DNA of 64,000 nucleotides from Verrucomicrobiales bacterium. GTDB lineage: Bacteria; Verrucomicrobiota; Verrucomicrobiia; Verrucomicrobiales; DEV007. The stretch is from assembly GCA_029213005.1 (NCBI GenBank), contig JARGPI010000014.1, positions 62,001-126,000 of the forward strand. Direction: 5' to 3'. Shown here one piece after another: positions 51,090 through 58,736 of the stretch. The notes under the pieces are model-generated. The model was not told the origin of the DNA. It worked only from the letters and a program-made list of their open reading frames with translations, and did not search any database. Position numbers and translations under genes: made by a program. The number at the start of each line of letters is the position of its first letter. Within the stretch, counting starts at the first letter, position 1.

Positions 51090-52988
51090 TTACCAGGTTT
51101 TACCTCTAGTGGTGTTGTTAGGAACGGACCGGCGATAGGTTCTTTCATCAGGTAGGGGGATGACAGACCTTTCGTCACTCATCAGCGCTTCGAGCAGTTG
51201 GGCCGCTTCTTCGCGCGACATTTCTCCCGGTGCTCTCCGTTCCTCCGAAAATTGAGGAGTCTTTTCACCCATCTCTTCCGGATTCTGAGGTTGTGGTTCA
51301 CCGGGTTGTTGATCCTGTTGCTGTTGATCCTGTTGCTGTTGATCCTGTTGCTGTTGATCCTGCTGCTGTTGGTCCTGCTGCTGTTGATCCTGCTGCTGTT
51401 GGTCCTGCTGCTGTTGGTCCTGCTGCTGTTGGTCCTGCTGCTGTTGGTCCTGCTGCTGTTGGTCCTGTTGCTGTTGGTCCTGTTGCTGTTGGTCCTGTTG
51501 CTGTTGGTCCTGTTGCTGTTGGTCCTGCTGCTGTTGGTCCTGTTGCTGTTGATCCTGCTGCTGTTGGAGTTCCTCCAGTTTCTTTTTCACAAAGTCGCGG
51601 TTGAAGCTCGCATCTTCGTCGTCGGCGTTCAGGGCGAGTGCGTCTTCGTAGGATTTGATGCTGGCTTCCCATTGTTTGATGGTTTCGTCCGGACTGGTTT
51701 CGAGCGTTTTTTGACCAAGTCTAAAGCGGGTGTTGCCCAGATTGTAGTAGCCTCGTTGCTGTAGTTCCAGATCGATGGCGGAATTGAGACTTTGATTCAA
51801 GTTCTCTTCGGCTTTTTCATAGTCCCCTGCTTCATAGGCGCTGGTTCCCTGATTGTAGGTTTCCCGGGGATCGGTTTCAGCGGCCGTGAGAAATGCGGTA
51901 GATACCAGTAACATCCCGGCGATACCTCCGGCTTGTCGGCGACCGAACGTTTTGAAGCGGGCGTTACGTTTGGTTTTGCTGCGTCGATCATTCAGTAGGT
52001 ATTCGATCAGCAGGAGTATGATTGCTGCCGCGAGGGGCCACTCAAAGCGCTCCAGGGGGATCCGGTCGAGACGTTGATCCATCTCGGTTTTCGGCACTAA
52101 CCTTAATTTCTCCTGATAGATGCGATTCAATCCCTGACCGGCCTGGCCTAACGGGACATAGATACCACCGGTTGATTCCGCGATTTCGCGCAAGGTCTTT
52201 TCGTCGAGTGCGCTGCGCACGGGCTGTCCGCTGTCATCGCGAACGAAATCCCGACTGCCATCGCTGCGGGTAATCGGGATCAGAGAACCGTTTGGATCTC
52301 CCACGCCGATGGTATGAATTGTCATTTCTTTTTCGGTTGCGGCCGAAATCGCGTCGGACACGGCTCCCTGGAGATCTTCCCCATCGGTGATCAAAATCAA
52401 AATTCGATGACTGTTTCCCTCTTCGTCGAAAAGGCGGTTTGCTTCGTCAACGGCACTGGCCAAATCAGTGCCCTGGTGTGGAATAATATCGGTGTTGATC
52501 ACATCGAGCGACTGACGAAAAGCACTGTAGTCGAGGGTTAAGGGACAGAGTGAAAAGGCCTTTCCGGCAAAGGGGATCAGCCCGATCCTGTCCCCCTCGA
52601 GCCGGTCAACAAAGTCGGTTATCGCCATCTGGGAGCGTTCCAGGCGGTTCGGCACCACGTCTTCTGCAAGCATCGAGCGAGAGGTATCGATCGCAAAGAC
52701 CAGGTCGATGCCGCGTCTTTTCACTTCCCGGAACTCAAATCCATATTGAGGGCGCGCAATCGCAATGAAGACCAGAGCGACGGCGAGCAGCCAAAGAACC
52801 TGTTTGATGGTGCGTTTTCTTTTTGAGTAGGATTGGGTGAGTTGGTTGAGGAGGCGCTGGTGAGCGAGTTTCTGCAAATCCCTCTCCCGGGCCCGATTCC
52901 ATATCACAAAACCGTACACTAGGCCGCCGCAGATCAGGAGGCCGATCCATAGCCACACGGGATTGGCAAACTGTAGTTCAGGATTCAT
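51090..52988 (-). CDS. batB: BatB-BatC fusion: VWA domain, TPRs and Gln4-Asp repeat
   Basis: The 632-residue protein fuses two Bat components. Residues 1-340 are BatB: two membrane helices flanking a von Willebrand A domain with metal site DTSRS (DLVFAIDTSRSM). Residues about 375-470 are BatC-like TPRs (YNQGTSAYEAGDYEKAEENL). From about 475 to 560 runs an uninterrupted Gln4-Asp repeat, then a Pro/Glu/Arg-rich tail. Separate batB and batC genes are the usual state. It is 0 bases from batA. The repeat is the oddest part of the operon. Confidence 0.85.
   Translation of the reverse strand: MNPELQFANPVWLWIGLLICGGLVYGFVIWNRARERDLQKLAHQRLLNQLTQSYSKRKRTIKQVLWLLAVALVFIAIARPQYGFEFREVKRRGIDLVFAIDTSRSMLAEDVVPNRLERSQMAITDFVDRLEGDRIGLIPFAGKAFSLCPLTLDYSAFRQSLDVINTDIIPHQGTDLASAVDEANRLFDEEGNSHRILILITDGEDLQGAVSDAISAATEKEMTIHTIGVGDPNGSLIPITRSDGSRDFVRDDSGQPVRSALDEKTLREIAESTGGIYVPLGQAGQGLNRIYQEKLRLVPKTEMDQRLDRIPLERFEWPLAAAIILLLIEYLLNDRRSKTKRNARFKTFGRRQAGGIAGMLLVSTAFLTAAETDPRETYNQGTSAYEAGDYEKAEENLNQSLNSAIDLELQQRGYYNLGNTRFRLGQKTLETSPDETIKQWEASIKSYEDALALNADDEDASFNRDFVKKKLEELQQQQDQQQQDQQQQDQQQQDQQQQDQQQQDQQQQDQQQQDQQQQDQQQQDQQQQDQQQQDQQQQDQQQQDQQQQDQQQQDQQQQDQQPGEPQPQNPEEMGEKTPQFSEERRAPGEMSREEAAQLLEALMSDERSVIPLPDERTYRRSVPNNTTRGKTW
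51311..51565 (-). repeat. Seventeen 15-bp tandem units coding Gln4-Asp
   Basis: The plus-strand unit is GRTCCTGYTGCTGTT, repeated 17 times without a gap. On the coding strand each unit gives QQQQD. Units differ only by synonymous changes (GAT/GAC and CAG/CAA), so selection keeps the peptide while the DNA drifts. The length is a multiple of three per unit, so unit gain or loss by slippage would change tail length without breaking the frame. Confidence 0.95.
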
Positions 52989-53999
52989 CTAGGGCAGTCT
53001 TCGTAGTTTGGTTTCCCCGAGAAATCGTTCGAGTCCGAGCAGGAGGAGGCCGGGAATCATCGCAAAGAGAAACCATTCGTCGACGTCTTCGTATTTCTTT
53101 AGTTTACGTTTCGTCGTCTCCAGTTTGTTGATCACACCGTAAACGTCTTCCAGTGAATCGGTATCGGTGGCGCGAAAGTATTGGCCGCCGGTTTGGTCGG
53201 CTACCGATTTGAGAGTGTCTTCGTCGATGTTAACTTCAACCATTTGATAGCGGGTTCCGCCGAATCGACTCTGGATCGGCATGGGGGCCTGTCCCCGGGT
53301 GCCGGCTCCCACGGTATAGATTTTAATCCCAAAAGCCTTTGCCGCTTCCGCTGCCGTTGCCGGGTTGGCCGCGCCGGTATTGTTCATCCCATCGGTCAGC
53401 AGGACGACAATTCTGGATTTGGCTTCCTGCTCTTTGAGATGATTCGCTGCCGAAACCAGTGCGGAACCGATAGCGGTTCCGTCTTCAACCTGTCCGATGC
53501 GAACGGATTCGAGTCGTTTCAGCAACCACTCGTGGTCGAGGGTCAGGGGGCTCACGAGGTAGGGACGACCGGCAAAAGCAAGGATTCCGATCCGGTCATT
53601 GGGGCGGTCTTCGACGAATTTTGCGACGACATCTTTGACCACTTCGAGACGGTTGACCCGTTCGTCTTTCAATTCAAAATCGAGCGCTTCCATCGAGCCG
53701 GACACATCGATCGCGAGCATGATGTCGATCCCGCTGGCCTCTACTTCGGTGGTGCCGCGACCTAACTGAGGTCGGGCCAAAGCGATAATGAGAGCGGCGA
53801 GAGCGAGAAGGCGGAGCGCGGCAAGCCACCCTCCGGCACGGCTCCGGATCTTTGCCCCGGCCTCGCGGGCGGCCGCTACGGAGGGGAATCCCAGCGCCGC
53901 GACGCTGCCGATCCGGCCTTTCAGCCAGGCGAGCAGCGGGAGTAGCACCAGTAGGAAAAGCAACTCGGGATGGGCAAACTGAAAGTTGGACTCAGTCAT
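52989..53999 (-). CDS. batA: BatA: membrane-anchored VWA protein
   Basis: From MTESNFQFAH the 336-residue protein has an N-terminal Bat membrane segment (LLFLLVLLPLLAWLKG), a second helix near residue 65, a VWA domain with metal site DVSGS (DIMLAIDVSGSMEAL) and a C-terminal membrane helix (WFLFAMIPGLLLLGLERFL). It overlaps the end of the preceding DUF4381-like gene by 8 bases. Confidence 0.86.
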   Translation of the reverse strand: MTESNFQFAHPELLFLLVLLPLLAWLKGRIGSVAALGFPSVAAAREAGAKIRSRAGGWLAALRLLALAALIIALARPQLGRGTTEVEASGIDIMLAIDVSGSMEALDFELKDERVNRLEVVKDVVAKFVEDRPNDRIGILAFAGRPYLVSPLTLDHEWLLKRLESVRIGQVEDGTAIGSALVSAANHLKEQEAKSRIVVLLTDGMNNTGAANPATAAEAAKAFGIKIYTVGAGTRGQAPMPIQSRFGGTRYQMVEVNIDEDTLKSVADQTGGQYFRATDTDSLEDVYGVINKLETTKRKLKKYEDVDEWFLFAMIPGLLLLGLERFLGETKLRRLP

Positions 54000-54549
54000 C
54001 TCTTTTGCTTCGGTTTCGGGTTGATTCGACAAAGGTGCGAGCGTTAGCGAGCAGGTTTTTTCTGGCTTCGAGCTCGAGGTCCGCTTTACCGAATTTCACG
54101 GCATCGCAACTGCGGAGAAAATCTCCCAGCTCTTCCTGAAATTCGTAGATGCCGCCTTCGGGACGGGCGTGAATCTCGCGTAGAAACTCCTCAGTGGTTT
54201 GACGGGGGGCCGCCACGTTAAAAGACTTCTCTATATATACCCGGATCGCTTCGGTCACTTTGATGACAAAAGGCTCGGTATCGGGTTCGGAAATCAGGGA
54301 TTCGGCTTCGTTGATTTGTGAGATAGCCCGATTGGCGGCGGAGATGCCGGGTTTTTCCGACTTTTTCGCTATCCATTTCCATAGTAAAACGGCGATCAGA
54401 GCTACGAGAATCGCGATTCCGGTCCACAGCAGGTAGTTGGGTGGTTCCGGGATTTCGACAAGCCCTTTGGGCCCGCGAATATCTTCCGCTTCCTGAGCGG
54501 AGGTGATCAGGTAGGCAAAACTGAGGAATGGATAGAGAATCGTCTTCAT
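53992..54549 (-). CDS. DUF4381-like membrane protein of the Bat operon
   Basis: The 185-residue protein has a signal peptide, one membrane helix (LLWTGIAILVALIAVLLWKW) and a soluble helical domain with PRQTTEEFLREI and LGDFLRSCDAVKFG, the pattern of DUF4381 proteins found between DUF58 and BatA genes. Function unknown; its place suggests a structural part of the Bat envelope complex. Confidence 0.72.
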   Translation of the reverse strand: MKTILYPFLSFAYLITSAQEAEDIRGPKGLVEIPEPPNYLLWTGIAILVALIAVLLWKWIAKKSEKPGISAANRAISQINEAESLISEPDTEPFVIKVTEAIRVYIEKSFNVAAPRQTTEEFLREIHARPEGGIYEFQEELGDFLRSCDAVKFGKADLELEARKNLLANARTFVESTRNRSKRDD

Positions 54550-54553
54550 CGAA

Positions 54554-55507
54554 CTATGCCCGTTGCCTCCGGTTTTCGAAAAATTTCATCAATTCCGGCA
54601 TCCAGTCGGAGCCGTTCTTAAACTCCAGCAGGTCAATACCCAGCGAGCGAATCGCTTTTTGGATGGTGGCCCGTTTCGCTTCGGCCCGCTGCTCGTAGCG
54701 TTCCCGGACTCTGGCGTTGTTGGTATTGATTTCGACGAGTTCCCCGGTCTCCGCATCTTCCACAGTAAGGATTCCGACCGCGGGGATAGTGTATTCTCTG
54801 GGGTCGTTGACGGAGAGAGCGATCACGTCGTGATGTTTCCCGGTAACCTGTAGTTTCCGTCGGGTCTCGGCAAGTTCCTTCTCAAAATCCCCCGGTAAAG
54901 AAAAGTCGGAAACGAGAAAGACGACGGAACGCCGCTTGATCATCTGATTGATAAAATCGAGCGCGACTTTCATATCGGTGCCGGTTCCTTCCGGTTCGAA
55001 AAAGAGCGCTTCCCGGATCAGGCGCATGATGTGGATGCGACCTTTTGCGGGGGGAATGTATAGTTCGATCTGATCGGTAAACAGGACGAGCCCGACTTTA
55101 TCCTGATTCCGAATCGCGGACGCGGCAAGCACCCCGGCGGCTTCGGTGGCCAGTTCGCGTTTGGTCTGCTCCACGGACCCGAAGTTTGATGAGGCACTGA
55201 TGTCGATCATCAACATGATGGTGAGCTCCCTCTCTTCGGTAAATAACTTGATGTGGGGAGAACCGGTGCGTGCGGTGACGTTCCAGTCGATTGTCCTCAC
55301 GTCGTCGCCCGGGACATAGTCACGGACGCGATCGAAATCCATACCGCGCCCTTTAAATACCGAGGCGTAGCGACCTGCCATGGCATCGTCGACGAGTCGG
55401 CTGGTCCGGACCTCCATTTTCCTGACCCGACCAAGGATTTCAGCGGCACGCGCTTCGGCCTCGGCATCGCCGATTTCAGGGGCCGGTTTTTTGGGTTTTC
55501 CTGGCAT
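54554..55507 (-). CDS. DUF58 domain protein
   Basis: From MPGKPKKPAP the 317-residue protein has the DUF58 signature (GRGMDFDRVRDYVPGDDVRTIDWNVTAR) followed by a VWA-like domain with DISASS as metal site (LMIDISASSNFG). DUF58 proteins accompany MoxR ATPases in Bat operons. The open frame runs further upstream to 55552, but that part only translates the TGTAC palindromes, so the start at 55507 is preferred. Confidence 0.88.
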   Translation of the reverse strand: MPGKPKKPAPEIGDAEAEARAAEILGRVRKMEVRTSRLVDDAMAGRYASVFKGRGMDFDRVRDYVPGDDVRTIDWNVTARTGSPHIKLFTEERELTIMLMIDISASSNFGSVEQTKRELATEAAGVLAASAIRNQDKVGLVLFTDQIELYIPPAKGRIHIMRLIREALFFEPEGTGTDMKVALDFINQMIKRRSVVFLVSDFSLPGDFEKELAETRRKLQVTGKHHDVIALSVNDPREYTIPAVGILTVEDAETGELVEINTNNARVRERYEQRAEAKRATIQKAIRSLGIDLLEFKNGSDWMPELMKFFENRRQRA

Positions 55508-55516
55508 TTGCTTGAT

Positions 55517-55551
55517 TGTACCCAGTACAGTTTCGGACTGTACCCTGTACA
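55517..55551. promoter_or_regulatory. Phased TGTAC-N3-GTACA palindromes inside the bat operon (locus D)
   Basis: TGTACCCAGTACA at 55517-55529 and TGTACCCTGTACA at 55539-55551 start 22 bases apart. They fill the 56-base gap between moxR and the DUF58 gene, the only sizeable gap in an otherwise tightly packed operon. A third position at 55561 is only weakly similar. Confidence 0.65.
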
Positions 55552-55563
55552 AAATGGTTCGGT

Positions 55564-56577
55564 TTAAGGAACAGGTAGTTGATCGAGAATTCTCTCTATC
55601 ACGGACTGGCTGGTGAGGCCCTCAGCCTCTGCCTCGTAGGATATCGTCACCCGGTGCTGGAGGACATCCATCGCGATCGATTTGATATCGTGGGGAGTGA
55701 CGTAACCTCTACCTTCGAGAAAGGCGTGTGCTTTGCCGGCGAGGGCCAAACTGATAGAGGCCCGTGGTGATGCCCCGACGCGGAGGAAGGGTTGCAGGTT
55801 CAGTCCAAAGGCATCCGGATCTCTAGTCGCGTGAACCAGAGTGACGAGGTATCGCTTCACTTTTTCATCGAGATAGAGCTGATTGACCACTTCGCGGGCT
55901 GTCGCGATACTTTCCAGATCGACGATCGGTTTCGGTTCCGCGAAGTCATTGGTGGTGGCGGCGAGGTCGACGACCCGTATTTCTTCATCAAGGGTGGGGT
56001 AGTCGACGACCACTTTCAGCATAAAGCGGTCAACCTGTGCTTCGGGCAGTGGGTAGGTGCCCTCCTGTTCGAGCGGGTTCTGGGTTGCCATGACGAGGAA
56101 GGGGCGCGGCAGGGGAAAGGTGTGTTCCCCGATGGTGACCTGCTTTTCCTGCATCGCTTCGAGAAGGGCGCTCTGAACTTTTGCGGGTGCCCGGTTGATT
56201 TCGTCGGCGAGAATGAAATTGGCGAAAACGGGACCGTGTTTTACCTCGAAGGATGAGCTTTTCGGGTCGAAAATCTGGGTGCCGACGATGTCAGCCGGTA
56301 GCATGTCGGGGGTGAACTGGATCCTCCGGAAATCGGCGTTCACCAGCGACGCGAGGGTTTTCAGAGCGAGCGTTTTGGCTAGTCCGGGGACCCCTTCGAG
56401 GAGGATGTGGCCCTTCACGAGCAGCGCGATGAGGAGTCGGTCGACCAATTTGGTTTGACCGATGAGGTGATTGGCGATTTCGCTTCGGAGCGGGTGGATC
56501 CAGGAGGAAGCCTGCTCAATTTTATCGGCGATCTCCTTTGGCACTCCCGGAGGCTGTGGGCTGTTTTTCGGTTCCAT
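55564..56577 (-). CDS. moxR: MoxR-family AAA+ ATPase
   Basis: The 337-residue ATPase has Walker A GVPGLAKTLA, Walker B LADEINRAP, sensor MATQNPLEQEGTYPLPEAQ and the C-terminal lid with RVGASPRASISLALAGKAHA. MoxR proteins act as chaperones that help VWA partners mature. It is the first gene of the bat operon (moxR - DUF58 - DUF4381-like - batA - batB/C - batD - batE). Confidence 0.93.
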   Translation of the reverse strand: MEPKNSPQPPGVPKEIADKIEQASSWIHPLRSEIANHLIGQTKLVDRLLIALLVKGHILLEGVPGLAKTLALKTLASLVNADFRRIQFTPDMLPADIVGTQIFDPKSSSFEVKHGPVFANFILADEINRAPAKVQSALLEAMQEKQVTIGEHTFPLPRPFLVMATQNPLEQEGTYPLPEAQVDRFMLKVVVDYPTLDEEIRVVDLAATTNDFAEPKPIVDLESIATAREVVNQLYLDEKVKRYLVTLVHATRDPDAFGLNLQPFLRVGASPRASISLALAGKAHAFLEGRGYVTPHDIKSIAMDVLQHRVTISYEAEAEGLTSQSVIERILDQLPVP

Positions 56578-56712
56578 TTTCGGTTATCTGATAAATTTTC
56601 CGTGGTTCGACGTTTTACGCATAGAGCGTGTTGGTTTGCAAAATTTGTCTTCAATTTTCCCACGGATTTTTCAGGGTGAGATATCCCTCTCATAGGATAC
56701 ATTCAGAATGAC

Positions 56713-57534
56713 ATGTTGAACGATCCTGACAAAGAATCTGAAAACGAACCGATCGAGGTTCGCTGCTATTTTGTAAGAAACCGGAATGCCCTCGCGGTCC
56801 GGGCGGATTTTGGTACGCTCTTCCGGGATTACTATCTCCACCTCATGCAGCACGAGATAAAGTACGGGGAAACTCTCGATACCGCGTTAAAAGAGGCTCT
56901 CGTCGGATTGTCGCTTCATCTCGCGTCGCGTCCCCGGACCGAAGCCCACGCCTGGACCTTGAGTTGGCAGGATCCGCTCTATAATCTATTCGTCACTGGC
57001 AGCAATCAGTTCGGAAACGTAACGGGACGAATCTTTACGGATGATGTCCGGAAGCGGGAAAATAATTTATTCTACACGCAGATCACCGGTAATGACAGTC
57101 CCACGAGGATGAGCACGATCGAGCCGGAGTCGCAGAACATTTTTGAAATCGTGGAGCAGTATTATCTGAACAGCGAGCAGCGTCCCGCCCGGATTTTCCG
57201 ATATGACACGGAAGATTTTGTGATGGTGACCGCTCAGCCGGACTGTGATATGGAGTGGTTTCACGCGCAGACCGATGAATCGATCCGGGAGATGGATCAG
57301 ACCGAGGTATTGAGTTTGCTCGAGACCCGGTCCTACACCTTTGATTGCGGCTGCAGTCTTTTTAAGCTGCTTCCGGTTCTCGGGGATCTTTCCGAGGAGT
57401 CGAAAGAGGAGGTGTTCGGCGATGATGAATCTGAGCCTACCGTAATTACCTGTCCCCGGTGCGGTGCGCGATACTTACTGACTCGCGAGATGCTCGATTT
57501 GTATATAGAAAAACAAAACTCCGAATCGGCATAA
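56713..57534 (+). CDS. hslO: Hsp33-like redox-regulated chaperone
   Basis: The 273-residue protein matches Hsp33: an N-terminal region (VRCYFVRNRNALAVRADFG), a middle region with TGSNQFGNVTGRIF, and a C-terminal zinc site CGCS then CPRC (CxC and CxxC), whose four thiols release zinc and activate holding activity under oxidation. Linker and length are near the family norm, though the N-terminal domain is divergent. It is divergent from moxR with a 135-base gap and 4 bases before the RNase III-like gene. Confidence 0.78.
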   Translation: MLNDPDKESENEPIEVRCYFVRNRNALAVRADFGTLFRDYYLHLMQHEIKYGETLDTALKEALVGLSLHLASRPRTEAHAWTLSWQDPLYNLFVTGSNQFGNVTGRIFTDDVRKRENNLFYTQITGNDSPTRMSTIEPESQNIFEIVEQYYLNSEQRPARIFRYDTEDFVMVTAQPDCDMEWFHAQTDESIREMDQTEVLSLLETRSYTFDCGCSLFKLLPVLGDLSEESKEEVFGDDESEPTVITCPRCGARYLLTREMLDLYIEKQNSESA

Positions 57535-57538
57535 GGTT

Positions 57539-57826
57539 ATGGCAAGCGTGGATTCGAAACGAATCGAACAGGAGAAGGCATGGATTGGGGATTGCATCCT
57601 CGAACTGTTTGCCCGGACGTGGATTCTAAAGAATCACGGAACTCTCTCCGGTGAAATGGTCATCCGGATGACTTGTAATCAATTCCTTGCTAACATCGGG
57701 AATCCGACTGCGGTGGAAGCCTCGATTGGCAATGTCTATGAAAACGAGGGACTCGAGGCGGCTTTCGCCTTTATTGAAAAGACGATTTTGCCTCACTTCA
57801 TCAAGCAGGAACGGAAACGGAAGTGA
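57539..57826 (+). CDS. RNase III-domain protein resembling Mini-III (MrnC)
   Basis: The 95-residue protein has the RNase III core without a dsRNA-binding domain: QEKAWIGDCILELFARTWIL resembles the signature ERLEFLGDAVLEL, and TAVEASIGNVYENEGLEAAFAFI resembles the second conserved helix with its Glu. The Asp usually three residues before that Glu is Thr, as in Mini-III enzymes that mature 23S rRNA. It is co-directional with the Hsp33 gene, 4 bases away. The fold is fairly convincing; activity is inferred. Confidence 0.6.
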   Translation: MASVDSKRIEQEKAWIGDCILELFARTWILKNHGTLSGEMVIRMTCNQFLANIGNPTAVEASIGNVYENEGLEAAFAFIEKTILPHFIKQERKRK

Positions 57827-57836
57827 ATACATAAAA

Positions 57837-57866
57837 CCCGGAACCAATTAAGGTTCCGGGCTTTAG
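57837..57866. terminator. Intrinsic terminator between convergent genes
   Basis: CCCGGAACC (57837-57845) pairs with GGTTCCGGG (57852-57860) around a 6-base loop, followed by CTTTAG on the plus strand and preceded by an A-rich stretch that is a T-tract on the other strand. It can serve the RNase III-like gene and the convergent L,D-transpeptidase gene. Confidence 0.75.
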
Positions 57867-57896
57867 CTCTATCTATCTACCTATATGAAATTGTTA

Positions 57897-58463
57897 TCAG
57901 TTGCCGGACCAGTCGCTGTATATCGTTACTTTGGTTCCGGACTGAGTGTGATCGTAAACGAGTCTTGCCATGTCGTAGGGCAGGCGGATGCAACCAGCCG
58001 ATGCCGGGTAACCGGGAACATATCCGGCGTGCACTCCGATCGGTGATTGGTCGAGGCGCATCCAGTAGGGCATCGCCACTTTGTAAATGGTTGAAATTTT
58101 GCCGGAGCGAACCCGCTCGGTCATGTGAAACGTGCCGGTAGGGGTGTGTTTGCCGGGTTTTGCCGTGGACACAGGACTTGAGGCCGCGATTTGACCGTTT
58201 ACCATCAGATAACCTTTTTGGTCGGCGATATCGATAATCAAATTGGTATTGGAACTGTCCGCCCGGTCGAGAATATTTTGATAAACCAGTCCCGAGTAAT
58301 GAGTCTCGGTCGGTTTTGCGAGCTTCGGTTTCCGGCTCGAGTTTTTCGAGTTAAACCAGGTCTGGGCCGGAATTGAAGATGGGTTGTAGCTGCCTTTGCA
58401 GCCGACAATCATGCATGCGCACACCATCAGGCATAGCGCCCGCTTAAGGGCTCGTTTGTTCAT
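57897..58463 (-). CDS. L,D-transpeptidase (YkuD), lipoprotein
   Basis: From MNKRALKRAL the 188-residue protein has a lipoprotein signal (MIVGC), then a YkuD domain ending in the catalytic HAGYVPGYPASAGCIRLP with the conserved His, Ser-x-Gly-Cys and Arg. It makes 3-3 peptidoglycan cross-links or attaches lipoproteins in the periplasm. The upstream region 58464-58600 is very AT-rich and probably holds its promoter. Family call is firm. Confidence 0.88.
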   Translation of the reverse strand: MNKRALKRALCLMVCACMIVGCKGSYNPSSIPAQTWFNSKNSSRKPKLAKPTETHYSGLVYQNILDRADSSNTNLIIDIADQKGYLMVNGQIAASSPVSTAKPGKHTPTGTFHMTERVRSGKISTIYKVAMPYWMRLDQSPIGVHAGYVPGYPASAGCIRLPYDMARLVYDHTQSGTKVTIYSDWSGN

Positions 58464-58736
58464 GTTTCGGTATTCTGTCTGTCTGTTGTTTGTGTAAGAT
58501 AAGAATACGAAAAATTTTAAAAACTTCAACAAAACTTTATAAAAAAGTTTAATTAAACCTCCGAATACCCAGACTTTTATTAAAACTTATCTTTTAAGGC
58601 TGTCGTGCGATATGCACCGGATATTAGGAAGCGGGTTTTGCGGATTGCCCGATGTCAGAGTTTCGGGATGGCTCAATGGCCCATGGGCTGGGAGTTGAAG
58701 GGGCTGGCACAGCGTCTGCGAAAGCAGGTGAGGGAA

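Noticed and set aside
51311..51565. Possible CRISPR-like array
   Set aside because: Units are contiguous 15-bp repeats without spacers and code for protein.
51198..51764. Poly-Leu open frame and Ala/Gly/Pro-rich frames over the Gln4-Asp repeat
   Set aside because: They are other-frame readings of the 15-bp tandem repeat within the BatB-BatC gene and have no start context or family match.
55508..55552. Extended N-terminus of the DUF58 protein
   Set aside because: These 15 codons are a translation of the TGTAC palindromes; the ATG at 55507 gives the normal family start.
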